64,000 nt of DNA from Rhodococcoides corynebacterioides (GCF_019834675.1 NZ_JABUBU010000007.1:60043-124042), one strand, 5' to 3'. Shown: positions 8,765 to 16,947, counted from the first letter of the stretch. Numbers and translations are program-made. Notes: generated by a model from the sequence alone, not told the origin.

Positions 8765-8807
8765 ACGATAACGACGCGTGCTAGCAAGAGCAAGCACTCT
8801 GCTAGCA
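8765..8807 (-). promoter_or_regulatory. Promoter with twin TGCTAGCA palindromes (regulator-hbhA operon)
   Basis: On the minus strand, a -35 TTGCTC (8793-8788) and a -10 TATCGT (8770-8765) are exactly 17 bases apart. Two copies of the self-complementary octamer TGCTAGCA lie at 8779-8786 (inside the spacer) and 8800-8807 (just upstream of the -35). Their centres are 21 bp apart, two helical turns, so a dimer pair could bind the same face and block polymerase. Confidence 0.6.
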
Positions 8808-8839
8808 GTGACAACATGACGCCGATCACACCGCGCGCG

Positions 8840-10096
8840 TCAGTGTCCGAACAGCAGATCCGACACCGTGTAGATAGCCAACCCCGCGAGCGACCCCACG
8901 ACGGTGCCGTTGATGCGGATGAACTGCAGATCGCGCCCCACCTGCAGTTCGATCTTGCGCGACGCCTCGTCCGCGTCCCACCGCGCGACGGTGTCGGTGA
9001 TGACCGTCGTGATCTCGTCGGTGTAGTTCTCGACGATGTAGCGGACTCCCGCGAGCAACCAGCCGTCGACCTTCTCCCGGACGGCGGTGTCGTCGCGCAG
9101 GCGCAGTCCGAACTTCTGCACGTTCTGCGCGATCGTGGCCCGCAGCGTGCTGGACGGATCGTCCACGGAGTCGACGATGAGCCGCTTGGCCACCTTCCAC
9201 GACGCCGCCGCCAGCCCGGTGACCTCGTCGCGGCCCATGATCTCGGACTTCACGGCCTCCGCCTTGGCGATGGTCTCCGGGTCGTGCTGCAGGTCGTTCG
9301 CGAAGTCGACGAGGAACTTGTCCGCCGCGAGGCGCAGCTCGTGCTGCGGGTTCGAGCGCACCTTCCACGTGAAGTCGACCAGCTCGCGGTGGATGCGCTC
9401 GCCGAGCAGGACGTCGACGAACTTCGGTGACCACGACGGCGAGTCCCGGCTGACGATCCGGTCGATCGTCGGCAGGCTGTTCTGCGCCCACTCGTGCGCA
9501 CGCTCGGCCAGCAGGTCGATGAGCGGCTTCTGCCGGTTCTCCTCGAGCAGCGAGGTCAGGACCCGACCGATCGGCGGGCCCCACTGGGGGTCGCCGAGCC
9601 GCTTGACGATGGTGTTGTCGATGACCTGCTGGATGTCCTCGTCGTCGAGCACGTCGAGCACGCCGCGCAGGACGGTGGCCGTCTCCTCGGCGACACGGTC
9701 GGCGTTCCTGCGCTCCGCCAGCCAGGTTCCGAGTCGGAGCGGCACCCGCGCGGCCTGCACCTTCTGCGAGACCACGTCGACGGCGAGGAAGTTGGTGCCC
9801 ACGAACGAGCCGAGGCTCGCGCCCAGCTGGTCCTTCTTGCGCTTGATGATCGCGGTGTGCGGGATGGGCAGGGCGAGGGGGTGGCGGAACAGGGCGGTCA
9901 CCGCGAACCAGTCCGCGAGGGCGCCCACCATGCCGGCCTCCGACGCGGCGCGGACGTATCCCACCCAGTCGCCGGCGCCGCGGCTCTCCTGCCAGCGGCA
10001 CCAGAGGTAGACGATCGTGGCGAAGACGAGGAAGCCGGTGGCGACGCCCTTCATCTTCCGGAGGTCACGTCGTTTGACGTCCTCGTCGAAGCTCAT
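8840..10096 (-). CDS. DUF445 membrane protein
   Basis: About 418 residues. Near the N-terminus there is a transmembrane helix (KGVATGFLVFATIVYLWCRW). A conserved block follows (AASEAGMVGALADWFAVTALFRHPLALPIPHTAIIKRKKDQLG), which is diagnostic for DUF445. A long soluble alpha-helical middle region follows, and a hydrophobic C-terminus (INGTVVGSLAGLAIYTVSDLLF) closes the protein. The function is not established. The mycobacterial counterpart (Rv0473) has the same neighbours: a divergent TetR gene on one side and the HTH regulator on the other. A GTG three codons upstream (10105) is an alternative start. Confidence 0.85.
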   Translation of the reverse strand: MSFDEDVKRRDLRKMKGVATGFLVFATIVYLWCRWQESRGAGDWVGYVRAASEAGMVGALADWFAVTALFRHPLALPIPHTAIIKRKKDQLGASLGSFVGTNFLAVDVVSQKVQAARVPLRLGTWLAERRNADRVAEETATVLRGVLDVLDDEDIQQVIDNTIVKRLGDPQWGPPIGRVLTSLLEENRQKPLIDLLAERAHEWAQNSLPTIDRIVSRDSPSWSPKFVDVLLGERIHRELVDFTWKVRSNPQHELRLAADKFLVDFANDLQHDPETIAKAEAVKSEIMGRDEVTGLAAASWKVAKRLIVDSVDDPSSTLRATIAQNVQKFGLRLRDDTAVREKVDGWLLAGVRYIVENYTDEITTVITDTVARWDADEASRKIELQVGRDLQFIRINGTVVGSLAGLAIYTVSDLLFGH

Positions 10097-10163
10097 CAGT
10101 TGCACCGGCCCATTCTGCCCGTCGGTCGGGCACTAAACTGGACCGGCGAGCCCGACCAGGGCC

Positions 10164-10976
10164 GTGAGCGTCGAGCACGTGCGCCGATCCCGACCGGATC
10201 GCTCAGCGCGCCGGATCGGGACGGAGCAATCACGCGTGGCGAGCAGATCGGGGCCGAGGAACGCGGCCGGTGAACGGAACGACGGCGGCGAGACCGCGTC
10301 GGTCGACGGCGCCGGCAAGCCCGACGGCCGGAAGCGGCGCTGGCGCGAACACAAGATCGCCCGACGCGAGGAGCTGGTCGACGGCACGCTGGCCGCCATC
10401 CGGGCGCGGGGGCGGTCGATCGGCATGGACGAGATCGCCACGGAGATCGGCATCTCGAAAACCGTGCTGTACCGGTACTTCACCGACAAGAACGACCTGA
10501 CCAACGCCACCCTCGAGCGGTACGTCGAGACCACGCTCGCCCCGCGCATCTACGAGGCCATCGCCGTCGACGTGGACGAGTACAACCTGACCCGACGCGT
10601 CGTCACGGCGTACGTCGAGACCGTCGCCGAGGATCCCGAGGTCTACCTGTACGCGATGAGCACCAGCTCGGGCCCCAACCGGGACGTGGTGGCCGAGTCC
10701 GAGCGGATGATCGCCGAGTTGCTCTCCACCGTGCTCGGGGAGCGACTGCGCCGGATGGACATGGATTCCGGCGGGTCGCTCCCCTGGGCGTACGGCATCG
10801 TCGGTGGCGTGCAGCTGGCGACGCACTGGTGGATCTCGAACCGCTCGATGTCCGCGACGGATCTCATCGACTATCTGACGATGATGGTGTGGGGCGGCAT
10901 CCACGGCGTCGCCGAGGCCGGCGGATCACCCGCCCGCTTCAATTCGGTCGACCACCCGCTGGTCGACGGGACCTGA
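10164..10976 (+). CDS. TetR family transcriptional regulator
   Basis: Up to 270 residues. The TetR DNA-binding domain is at ~65-115 (REELVDGTLAAIRARGRSIGMDEIATEIGISKTVLYRYFTDKNDL region; recognition helix ISKTVLYRYFT). The C-terminal ligand domain contains VVTAYVETVAEDPEVYLYAM and a tryptophan-rich helix (ATHWWISNRS). It matches the Rv0472c type of regulator, which sits divergent from a DUF445 gene in mycobacteria as here. The first ~60 residues are basic and low-complexity, so the true start may be a GTG further downstream (10236). A TAAACT hexamer at 10134-10139 could be the -10. It probably controls itself and the divergent DUF445 gene; the ligand is unknown. Confidence 0.82.
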   Translation: MSVEHVRRSRPDRSARRIGTEQSRVASRSGPRNAAGERNDGGETASVDGAGKPDGRKRRWREHKIARREELVDGTLAAIRARGRSIGMDEIATEIGISKTVLYRYFTDKNDLTNATLERYVETTLAPRIYEAIAVDVDEYNLTRRVVTAYVETVAEDPEVYLYAMSTSSGPNRDVVAESERMIAELLSTVLGERLRRMDMDSGGSLPWAYGIVGGVQLATHWWISNRSMSATDLIDYLTMMVWGGIHGVAEAGGSPARFNSVDHPLVDGT

Positions 10977-10982
10977 GGTACG

Positions 10983-11207
10983 TCAGTCCCGCTCGTAGCC
11001 GTCGTCGTCCAGCGGCACGTCGCGCTGCTGCTCGACGTAGTCGGCGTCCGGGACGTCGAGACCGGGCAACGACGCCGGGACGACGGTGTCGTCGGTGTCG
11101 TCGTCGACGGTCAGGTCACGCTGCTGCTCGAGAGCGTCCTCGAGGGGCAGTTCGGTGCGATCGGTGGGCTGGGTCTCGGTGGGCTGGGTCTCGGCGGGCT
11201 GGGTCAT
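10983..11207 (-). CDS. Small acidic hypothetical protein with a duplicated motif
   Basis: 74 residues, strongly acidic (many Asp/Glu, ending DDDGYERD). It has two related units, LEQQRDLTVDDDTDD (~27-41) and VEQQRDVPLDDD (~58-69). A repeated TQPTE/TQPAE stretch makes up the N-terminus. It is probably soluble and partly disordered. The start ATG overlaps the stop of the upstream membrane-protein gene (ATGA), so the two are translationally coupled. I do not recognise a function. It is convergent with the TetR gene, with a 6-bp gap. Confidence 0.6.
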   Translation of the reverse strand: MTQPAETQPTETQPTDRTELPLEDALEQQRDLTVDDDTDDTVVPASLPGLDVPDADYVEQQRDVPLDDDGYERD

Positions 11208-11470
11208 CGTCTCGCTCCTCTCCCTGATCCGGTCCGGTCGGTCGGCACGGTGACGGCGACGACGCCGGCCGTGCCGATCATGAGCACTCCCACGAGTGCC
11301 CCGAGCGCGAGCGAACTCAGGGCGGCCGCGACGAACATCGCCATGCCGCCGCACAGCGCCAGCAGCACCACGAGGCCGGCGCCGGCGTGCTCGAACAGGC
11401 AGAGGGTCTCGGCCGTCTCCGAACTCGTCGCTCGGGCCGACGATTCTACCGTCGGGGGCACTGTGGTCAT
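11204..11470 (-). CDS. Small two-helix membrane protein, hypothetical
   Basis: 88 residues. A polar Ser/Thr-rich N-terminus (~1-22) is followed by two predicted transmembrane helices (GLVVLLALCGGMAMFVAAAL, ~33-52, and LGALVGVLMIGTAGVVAVTV, ~56-75) and a basic tail (RGARR). It overlaps the acidic small-protein gene downstream by four bases (ATGA). The pair could form a membrane/soluble partner system, but this is inference. No family was recognised. Confidence 0.6.
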   Translation of the reverse strand: MTTVPPTVESSARATSSETAETLCLFEHAGAGLVVLLALCGGMAMFVAAALSSLALGALVGVLMIGTAGVVAVTVPTDRTGSGRGARR

Positions 11471-11622
11471 GCGTTGTCCTCACTCACGATCGACGTTCGT
11501 GTTCTCCGTACCCGACCCCGGCGCGACTCAACCCGGACACGGCCCGCGTGGAGCGCGACGGGGAGGTGGCGTCGGTCACCGTCGCCGTTTCTGCCCCGGG
11601 TCGGCTGGGTAGTTCTCCGGCC

Positions 11623-12195
11623 ATGACCGAATCCCCTTCCCTCACCGGCCGCACCGTCGCCTTCCTCGCCACCGACGGCGTGGAGCAGGCCGAACTCACC
11701 GATCCGCGGACGGCGCTCGAGGACGCCGGCGCCACCACCGTGTTGATCTCGCTGACCCACGGCGAGATCCAGGCGTACGAGTCCGACGTGAACCCCGCGG
11801 ACACCTTCGCCGTCGACGCGGTGGTCGCCGACGCCTCGATCGACGACTACGACGCCCTGGTCCTGCCGGGCGGCACCACCAATCCCGACGCCCTGCGGAC
11901 CGACGCCGACGCCGTCGCGTTCGTCCGGGACTTCGTCACCAGCGGCCGGCCGGTCGGCGTGATCTGCCACGGGCCGTGGACGCTCGTCGAGGCCGACGTC
12001 GTCCGGGGCCGCACCCTGACGTCCTACCCGAGCGTGCGCACCGACATCCGCAACGCCGGCGGCACCGTCGTCGACGAGGAGGTCGTGGTGGACGGCAACC
12101 TCATCTCCAGCCGGAACCCGGGCGATCTGCCGGCGTTCGGGAAGGCCCTGGTCACCGCGGTGGCCGAGGCGGAGGCCCGGCCGACCGGCGCGTAG
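11623..12195 (+). CDS. DJ-1/PfpI family protein (type 1 glutamine-amidotransferase-like)
   Basis: 190 residues. The nucleophile elbow with the conserved cysteine is VGVICHGPWTL (~106-116), preceded by DALVLPGGTTNPDALR. The N-terminal acidic residue of the family is in TDGVEQAELTDP. PfpI/YhbO-type members are reported as deglycases, chaperones or peptidases in stress protection; which applies here is unknown. The ATG at 11623 fits the usual start just before the first strand (RTVAFLATDGVE). It is convergent with the following PPOX gene. Confidence 0.88.
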   Translation: MTESPSLTGRTVAFLATDGVEQAELTDPRTALEDAGATTVLISLTHGEIQAYESDVNPADTFAVDAVVADASIDDYDALVLPGGTTNPDALRTDADAVAFVRDFVTSGRPVGVICHGPWTLVEADVVRGRTLTSYPSVRTDIRNAGGTVVDEEVVVDGNLISSRNPGDLPAFGKALVTAVAEAEARPTGA

Positions 12196-12196
12196 G

Positions 12197-12664
12197 TCAG
12201 GACTCCTCGGTGGGGGCCGGGAAACCCCCGGTCGCCACCGGGCCCCAGGTATCGATGGAGATGCGCAGGATCGACTTGCCCTGCGTCCGCATCGCCTCGC
12301 GGTACTCGTCCCAGTCGGGATGCTCCCCGGCGATGGACCGGTAGTAGTCGACCAGCGGCTCCACCGAATCGGGCAGGTCGAGCACCTCGGCGGTGCCGTC
12401 GATCTGCACGTAGGGGCCGTCCCAGTCGTCGGAGTGCACGCACAGCGTCACCCGCGACGTGTGGCGGATGTTCACCGTCTTCGCCCGCTGGGGGTACGTG
12501 GAGATCACGATGCGGCCGGCGTCGTCGAGACCGCAGGTGACCGGGGAGATCTGCAGGCCGCCGGACCGACGGTGGGTCACCAGGGTGGCCCGATGCCGCT
12601 CGGCCACGAACCGATGCAGGGTCTCGAGGTCGACGCGCTCGGCGGTCGCGTACTTACGTGCCAT
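12197..12664 (-). CDS. PPOX-class F420-dependent oxidoreductase
   Basis: 155 residues with the split beta-barrel fold of the pyridoxamine-5'-phosphate-oxidase superfamily. Signatures are FVAERHRATLVTHRRSGG near the N-terminus, ISTYPQRAKTVNIRHTSRVTLCV in the middle (cofactor-binding basic residues) and DGPYVQIDGTAEV. Actinobacterial members of this type bind F420 and reduce unknown substrates; some family members use FMN or heme instead. Its start overlaps the last 11 bases of the upstream c-di-GMP gene on the same strand, so the two may be co-expressed. Confidence 0.8.
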   Translation of the reverse strand: MARKYATAERVDLETLHRFVAERHRATLVTHRRSGGLQISPVTCGLDDAGRIVISTYPQRAKTVNIRHTSRVTLCVHSDDWDGPYVQIDGTAEVLDLPDSVEPLVDYYRSIAGEHPDWDEYREAMRTQGKSILRISIDTWGPVATGGFPAPTEES

Positions 12665-14879
12665 GCTCCGAGCTTAGAGGGGGCGCGGCCGGCGGGGCGA
12701 GCCGTCCGCCGCGCTCCACCAGGTCGGCGACGGCGCTCGCGTCGGTCGGTCGGCCGAGCAGGAACCCCTGCGCGCGTCGGCATCCGCAGCGCAGCAACCT
12801 GGCCATCTGCTCCGGCGTCTCCACGCCCTCCCCGATCACGTCGAGACCGAACGCGTCGGCGACGGACACCACCGCACCGATGACCGCCTCGGACCGGTGT
12901 TCCGGCAGACCGGCGACGAACGAGCGGTCGATCTTCACGCCGTCGAGCAGCGGGAAGCGGGTGACCGAGCCCAGCGACGACTGCCCGACGCCGAAGTCGT
13001 CCAGCAGGATGCGGATGCCGCGCTCGTGCAGTCCCAGCAGCGTCGACCGGACGGTGTCGCTGTCCTCGAGCCAGACGGACTCGGTGATCTCGATCCCGAA
13101 CGTGGCCGGGGCGAGCCCGGCGTCGGCCAGCGCGTCGTCCACCGTCGCGAGGAACCCCGGCATCCGCAGCTGAAGGGGGCTGACGTTCACCCGCAGATCG
13201 ATCGACGGGGGTGTGTCGAGCCCGGTCCGCGCGAGCAGGCTTTGCCACTGCGCGGCGTCGAGGCACGCGCGCCGCAGCACCCGCTCGCCCAGCGCGGCGA
13301 TCAGCCCGGCCTGTTCCGCGGCCGGGACGAACTCGTCGGGGCCCAGCGGCCCGAGCGTCGGGGACGTCCAGCGCGCCAGCGCCTCCACCCCCACCAGCAC
13401 ACCGGCCTCGATGTCGAAGACCGGTTGGTAGACCACCGTCAGGGCGTCCGAGTCGATGGCGGTCCGCAGTTCGGTCGCGATCGCCCACCGCCGCCGCAGG
13501 GCGCCGCCGGCCGCCGAATCGAAGACCTCGAGGCGGCCGGGTCCGCCGCGCTTCGCGGCCCGGACCGCGACGTCCGCCTCCCGGACCAGGTCGGCCGCGG
13601 TGCGGTGGCCGTGCCCCACCGCCACCCCCGCGCAGGCGGTGACGACGGTGTCCCGTCCCTCCACCCGGATCGGCGCCGCGAAGGCGGCGAGGATGGTCGC
13701 CGCCAGTTCCGTCGCCTCGAAGGTGCTGGTCAGGCCGGCGCGGACGACGGCGAACTCGTCGGCCCCCAGCCGGGCCACCACGTCGCCGCGTCGCGCGACG
13801 CCGCTGAGGACGGGTGCCACGGCCGCCAGCAGGGCGTCGCCCGTCCCGAAGCCGAACGTCTCGTTGACGGTCCGGAACCCGTCGAGGTCGATCAGGACCA
13901 CCGCGGTCAGGCGGCCGTCCACGCGCCCCGCGGCCAGGGCGTCGTCGAGTCGCCGATACGCGGACGTGCGGTTGTCCAGCGACGTGACGGGGTCGACCAG
14001 GCTGCGATGGCGCAGCCGGTGCTCGAGGTCGGTGCGGTGCACGGCCGCGCCGAGCACGTCGGCGAGCAGGATCAACGCCGTCAGCGCGTCCGGCGTCACC
14101 ACGCCCACCGACTCGCGGTACACGGCCAGCACACCCCAGTCGTCGGGTGTCCCGGGCACCGGGACCGCGGCCGCGCTGAGCAGCCCGAACTGCTGCATCT
14201 CCGAGGTGTCGAACCGCGTCTCGCGCCGGCTGTCGACGCAGACGACGGGACCGCCCTCGCGCATCGCGTACCCGGCGATCCCACTGGACCGGACCTGGAC
14301 GCCCTCGAGTTCGCCGCTGGTCCGCCCGGTCGCGCCCAGCACCGACATCGACCGGCCGTCCGGGGTCGGCCGCAGGATCAGCACGTGCTCGGCGTCGAAG
14401 AGCGGCGGCACGGTCTCGAGAATCGCGTTGGCCAGGTGGTCCGCACTGCCGGTGACGGCGATGCGGTGCAGCGCGGACATCACCTGATGCCGGTCGGTGC
14501 GCCGGCGCACGTCGACGGGAACGTCACGCAGGTCGACGTCGTCGGGCGGACTCGGGGGCGGCGCCGGACGGCGGGACACCACGACCATCGCGACGTCCGA
14601 TCCGGGTCCGGCGTCGACCATCCAGGCCGACGCCACCAGCTCCCCCGCCACCTCGTCCGGGTCGCTGACGGCGCCGGACCAGAATCCCGTCCGGCGTACC
14701 GCGTCGACGATGCCGGCGAGGACGGGCGGCACGACGTCGGCCGCGGCCGCGAGGGATTCGCGTGCGGAGAGGTTCGCGTAGCGCAGGGTCCCGTTCTCCA
14801 CCAGCATCACGCCGTTGGCGACCCCGTCGGCGACGGCGGCCACGGCGGCGACGAGCGCGGCGGTGTCGGACGGACCCAT
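12654..14879 (-). CDS. GAF-GGDEF-EAL cyclic-di-GMP signalling protein
   Basis: About 741 residues, cytosolic (no membrane segment). A PAS-like N-terminal part (GVMLVENGTLRYANLSARESLAA) is followed by a GAF-like domain (~135-285, with SVLGATGRTSG and GVLAVYRESVG), then GGDEF (~300-455) and EAL (~470-725). The diguanylate cyclase signature reads GADEF near residue 372 instead of GG(D/E)EF. The EAL domain looks intact: EALARW (~499), VNVSPLQL (Asn), EITESVW (Glu), LDDFGVG, VKID and GEGVET. It may therefore hydrolyse c-di-GMP, with the cyclase domain weak or regulatory; cyclase activity cannot be excluded. An ATG one codon upstream (14882) is also possible. The gene overlaps the following PPOX gene by 11 bases. 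Confidence 0.9.
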   Translation of the reverse strand: MGPSDTAALVAAVAAVADGVANGVMLVENGTLRYANLSARESLAAAADVVPPVLAGIVDAVRRTGFWSGAVSDPDEVAGELVASAWMVDAGPGSDVAMVVVSRRPAPPPSPPDDVDLRDVPVDVRRRTDRHQVMSALHRIAVTGSADHLANAILETVPPLFDAEHVLILRPTPDGRSMSVLGATGRTSGELEGVQVRSSGIAGYAMREGGPVVCVDSRRETRFDTSEMQQFGLLSAAAVPVPGTPDDWGVLAVYRESVGVVTPDALTALILLADVLGAAVHRTDLEHRLRHRSLVDPVTSLDNRTSAYRRLDDALAAGRVDGRLTAVVLIDLDGFRTVNETFGFGTGDALLAAVAPVLSGVARRGDVVARLGADEFAVVRAGLTSTFEATELAATILAAFAAPIRVEGRDTVVTACAGVAVGHGHRTAADLVREADVAVRAAKRGGPGRLEVFDSAAGGALRRRWAIATELRTAIDSDALTVVYQPVFDIEAGVLVGVEALARWTSPTLGPLGPDEFVPAAEQAGLIAALGERVLRRACLDAAQWQSLLARTGLDTPPSIDLRVNVSPLQLRMPGFLATVDDALADAGLAPATFGIEITESVWLEDSDTVRSTLLGLHERGIRILLDDFGVGQSSLGSVTRFPLLDGVKIDRSFVAGLPEHRSEAVIGAVVSVADAFGLDVIGEGVETPEQMARLLRCGCRRAQGFLLGRPTDASAVADLVERGGRLAPPAAPPLSSEHGT

Positions 14880-14969
14880 CACCCCACCTCCGACCCGACC
14901 GCGATCCGATCACCCGATACTCTCACTCCCACCGGACCGCGCGTGCGGTATCGGCGGAGGAAACCCTGA

Positions 14970-16031
14970 TCACGACGGTTCCGCGGTCCAGGCGAGCAGA
15001 CGATCCACCGGCCAGGTGGTGACGATGCGGTCCGGGGGAATCCCGACGGCCGCGGCGCGGGCGCAGCCGAGCCCGAGCCAGTCGAGTTGGCCGGGTGCGT
15101 GCGCGTCGGTGTCGATCGCGAAGAGGCAGCCGATCTCGAGGGCGAGTGCCATGAGTCGATCCGGCGGATCCTGCCGTTCGGGCCGACTGTTGATCTCCAC
15201 CGCGGTACCGGAGTCCCGGCACGCCTCGAACACCGCCCGCGCGTCGAACGTCGATTCGGGGCGGGTGCCGCGCCCACCCTCGACCAGCCGTCCCGTGCAG
15301 TGCCCGAGGACGTCGACCGCCGGGTCCGTCACCGCCGCGATCATGCGGGCGGTCATGGTGGCGCTGTCCGCGCGGAGCTGGGAATGCACGCTGGCCACCA
15401 CGACGTCGAGGCTGTCCAGCAGGTCCCGCTCCTGGTCGAGCCCGCCGTCGGCCAGGATGTCGACCTCGATGCCCGTGAGGATGCGCAGGGCCGGCCCGCC
15501 GTCGGCCGCGAACTCGTCCGCGAGGTCCGCGAGCAGGTCGAGCTGGTCCCGCAGCCGCTCCGGCGAGAGCCCGTTGGCGACGGTCAGACGGGGCGAGTGG
15601 TCGGTCAGCGCCCAGTACTCCCGGCCCAGACGGCGCGCGGTGGCGGCCATCTCGGCGGGTGGACTGCCGCCGTCCGACCAGTCCGAATGGGTGTGCAGGT
15701 CACCGCGGACCGCGTCGGCGAGCTCGACGGCCGCCGCGGAGAACTCGCCCCCGGAGTGCGGACCGATGGGCTCGGCGTCGGCGCGCAGCTGGGCGAGGTA
15801 GGCCGGGACCTCGCCGGCGGCGGCCTCCGCCGCCACGGCGGCGGTCTTGGGGCCGATCCCGCGCAACGACGTCCAGTCCCCGCGTCGGGCGAGGTCGGCG
15901 CGTCGCTCGACGCTCAACGCCGCGAGGACGTCGGCGGCGTTCCGGTAGGCCTTGACCCGCCGGGTCTCGGCGCGCGCACGTTCGAGCCAGAACGCCACTT
16001 CCCGCAGCGCCGCAACCGGATCCGGAGTCAT
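14970..16031 (-). CDS. PHP-domain phosphoesterase with helix-hairpin-helix N-terminus
   Basis: 353 residues. The N-terminal ~90 residues (YRNAADVLAALS, then DWTSLRGIGPKTAAVAAEAAAG) form the helix-hairpin-helix region seen in PolX-type proteins, without the polymerase palm. The PHP metal-binding domain follows: RGDLHTHSDWSDG, EYWALTDHSPRL, GIEVDILADG, VVASVHSQ, DVLGHCTGR and FAIDTDAHAP. All contain the expected His/Asp/Glu ligands. Such proteins are metal-dependent phosphoesterases or exonucleases; a role in DNA repair is plausible. The ATG at 16031 is preceded by TATTCT nine bases upstream. Confidence 0.85.
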   Translation of the reverse strand: MTPDPVAALREVAFWLERARAETRRVKAYRNAADVLAALSVERRADLARRGDWTSLRGIGPKTAAVAAEAAAGEVPAYLAQLRADAEPIGPHSGGEFSAAAVELADAVRGDLHTHSDWSDGGSPPAEMAATARRLGREYWALTDHSPRLTVANGLSPERLRDQLDLLADLADEFAADGGPALRILTGIEVDILADGGLDQERDLLDSLDVVVASVHSQLRADSATMTARMIAAVTDPAVDVLGHCTGRLVEGGRGTRPESTFDARAVFEACRDSGTAVEINSRPERQDPPDRLMALALEIGCLFAIDTDAHAPGQLDWLGLGCARAAAVGIPPDRIVTTWPVDRLLAWTAEPS

Positions 16032-16050
16032 GATCGGCCGAGAATACGCC

Positions 16051-16083
16051 CGTGCCCCGACCGAACGTGTCGGTCGGGGCACG
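16051..16083 (-). terminator. Terminator hairpin after the STAS gene
   Basis: Perfect 14-bp stem (16051-16064 with 16070-16083) and a five-base loop. It starts 37 bases beyond the STAS stop and lies in front of the PHP gene, separating the two minus-strand units. Confidence 0.65.
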
Positions 16084-16119
16084 GGCGTCTCACGTCGTGA
16101 GGGCCGGTCACGGCGGGTG

Positions 16120-16494
16120 CTACCCGCGCACGTCCACGACGCGCGCGGTCGGCTGCCACCGTGCCGCCACCATGACGCGGGCGACCGCGTCACCGATTCG
16201 GACGGTGAGGACGGACCCGCGCTCGGCGCAGGCGGCGTCGAGGGCGGCGACGACGGTCAGAGCGGCGGTGCCGAAGAACTCGACACCGGTGAGATCGAGG
16301 ACGACGTCGCCCGTCCGGCCGCGGCCGAGGGCCTCGCGGAACACGTCCGCGTTCGACAGATCGATACTGCCGGCGACCGTGCAGGTGGTGATGTCGCCCG
16401 CAACGTGGACGGTGATGCCGCCGTCGTCGGTGACGAGTGTGGTGCTCGAGGTGGTGCTCGAGGTGGTGTCTGTTGCCAGGGTCGAAACGGTCAT
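16120..16494 (-). CDS. STAS-domain anti-sigma-factor antagonist
   Basis: 124 residues. A Ser/Thr-rich N-terminus (~1-25) is followed by a STAS domain. The phosphorylation loop reads LDLTGVEFFGTAALTVV, with Thr in FFGT where SpoIIAA/RsbV have DSS. The FFGT form is common in actinobacterial members. Such antagonists bind an RsbW-type kinase when unphosphorylated and free the sigma factor. The rsbW-like and sigF genes are divergent from it, 453 bases away, so they are natural partners. The ATG at 16494 was chosen because the frame opens with MTVSTLATDTT; a start four codons upstream is possible. A -35/-10 pair is visible upstream. Confidence 0.82.
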   Translation of the reverse strand: MTVSTLATDTTSSTTSSTTLVTDDGGITVHVAGDITTCTVAGSIDLSNADVFREALGRGRTGDVVLDLTGVEFFGTAALTVVAALDAACAERGSVLTVRIGDAVARVMVAARWQPTARVVDVRG

Positions 16495-16701
16495 GAGTGA
16501 CTCCAAGTGCCGATCGAGCTGCTGAGCACTGGTCTGCGGGTGCCGCCCGGAGTGAACTGCGTGCGCTGTATGGATCGAGCAGGTACGCGGTTCCGGCGGG
16601 AACGTCCGGCCGCGAGAGATGGCGGGGGGACGGAGAAGAACGGGGATACGGCAACCATCGACGGTGCTTCGTACGTCGGCTGCTGACTCAACCTGCGTTC
16701 G

Positions 16702-16735
16702 AACCTACGCCGTTGCGGACCGGTTGCCAACCGGT
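16702..16735 (-). promoter_or_regulatory. Promoter with inverted repeat for the STAS gene
   Basis: On the minus strand, TTGGCA (16730-16725), a 17-base spacer and TAGGTT (16707-16702). The palindrome ACCGGTT-gcc-AACCGGT (16719-16735) covers the -35, a likely operator for an unidentified repressor. Confidence 0.5.
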
Positions 16736-16775
16736 TCGTCGGACCCGATCCAGTCTCGGCCGATCGGGCGCGACG

Positions 16776-16801
16776 GGTTTCCCCGGCCCGCCTCGCGGGT
16801 A
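16776..16801 (+). promoter_or_regulatory. SigF-type promoter of the rsbW-sigF operon
   Basis: GGTTT (16776-16780), exactly 16 bases, then GGGTA (16797-16801). This matches the GGTTT-N15-17-GGGTA pattern of mycobacterial SigF promoters, about 147 bases before the rsbW ATG. It predicts positive autoregulation of sigF. Confidence 0.7.
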
Positions 16802-16947
16802 GCCTCTCGCGATCGATCGGAGCCGCGCGTACGTCGCGCGGCGTCCGGTGACACCCGCTGACGTGCCGTCGGCCGCTCAGCGATACGTTTGCAGGCGAGC
16901 GTCCGACGCCGACCGGAAGCGCCGAGGACCAGAAAGCGGGAAACCCC

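Larger units (their letters stand above)
16495..16947. other. Divergent control region between STAS and rsbW-sigF genes
   Basis: 453 bases with no supported gene. It holds a sigma-70-like promoter toward the STAS gene (16702-16730), a 17-bp inverted repeat over its -35 (16719-16735) and a SigF-type promoter toward rsbW (16776-16801). The remainder forms a ~200-base leader of the STAS transcript and a ~140-base leader before rsbW, in which I see nothing further. Confidence 0.6.

Noticed and set aside
16495..16700. SigF-type promoter for the STAS gene
   Set aside because: No GGGTA-like -10 with GTTT at the right distance exists on the minus strand; a TTGGCA/TAGGTT pair explains it better.
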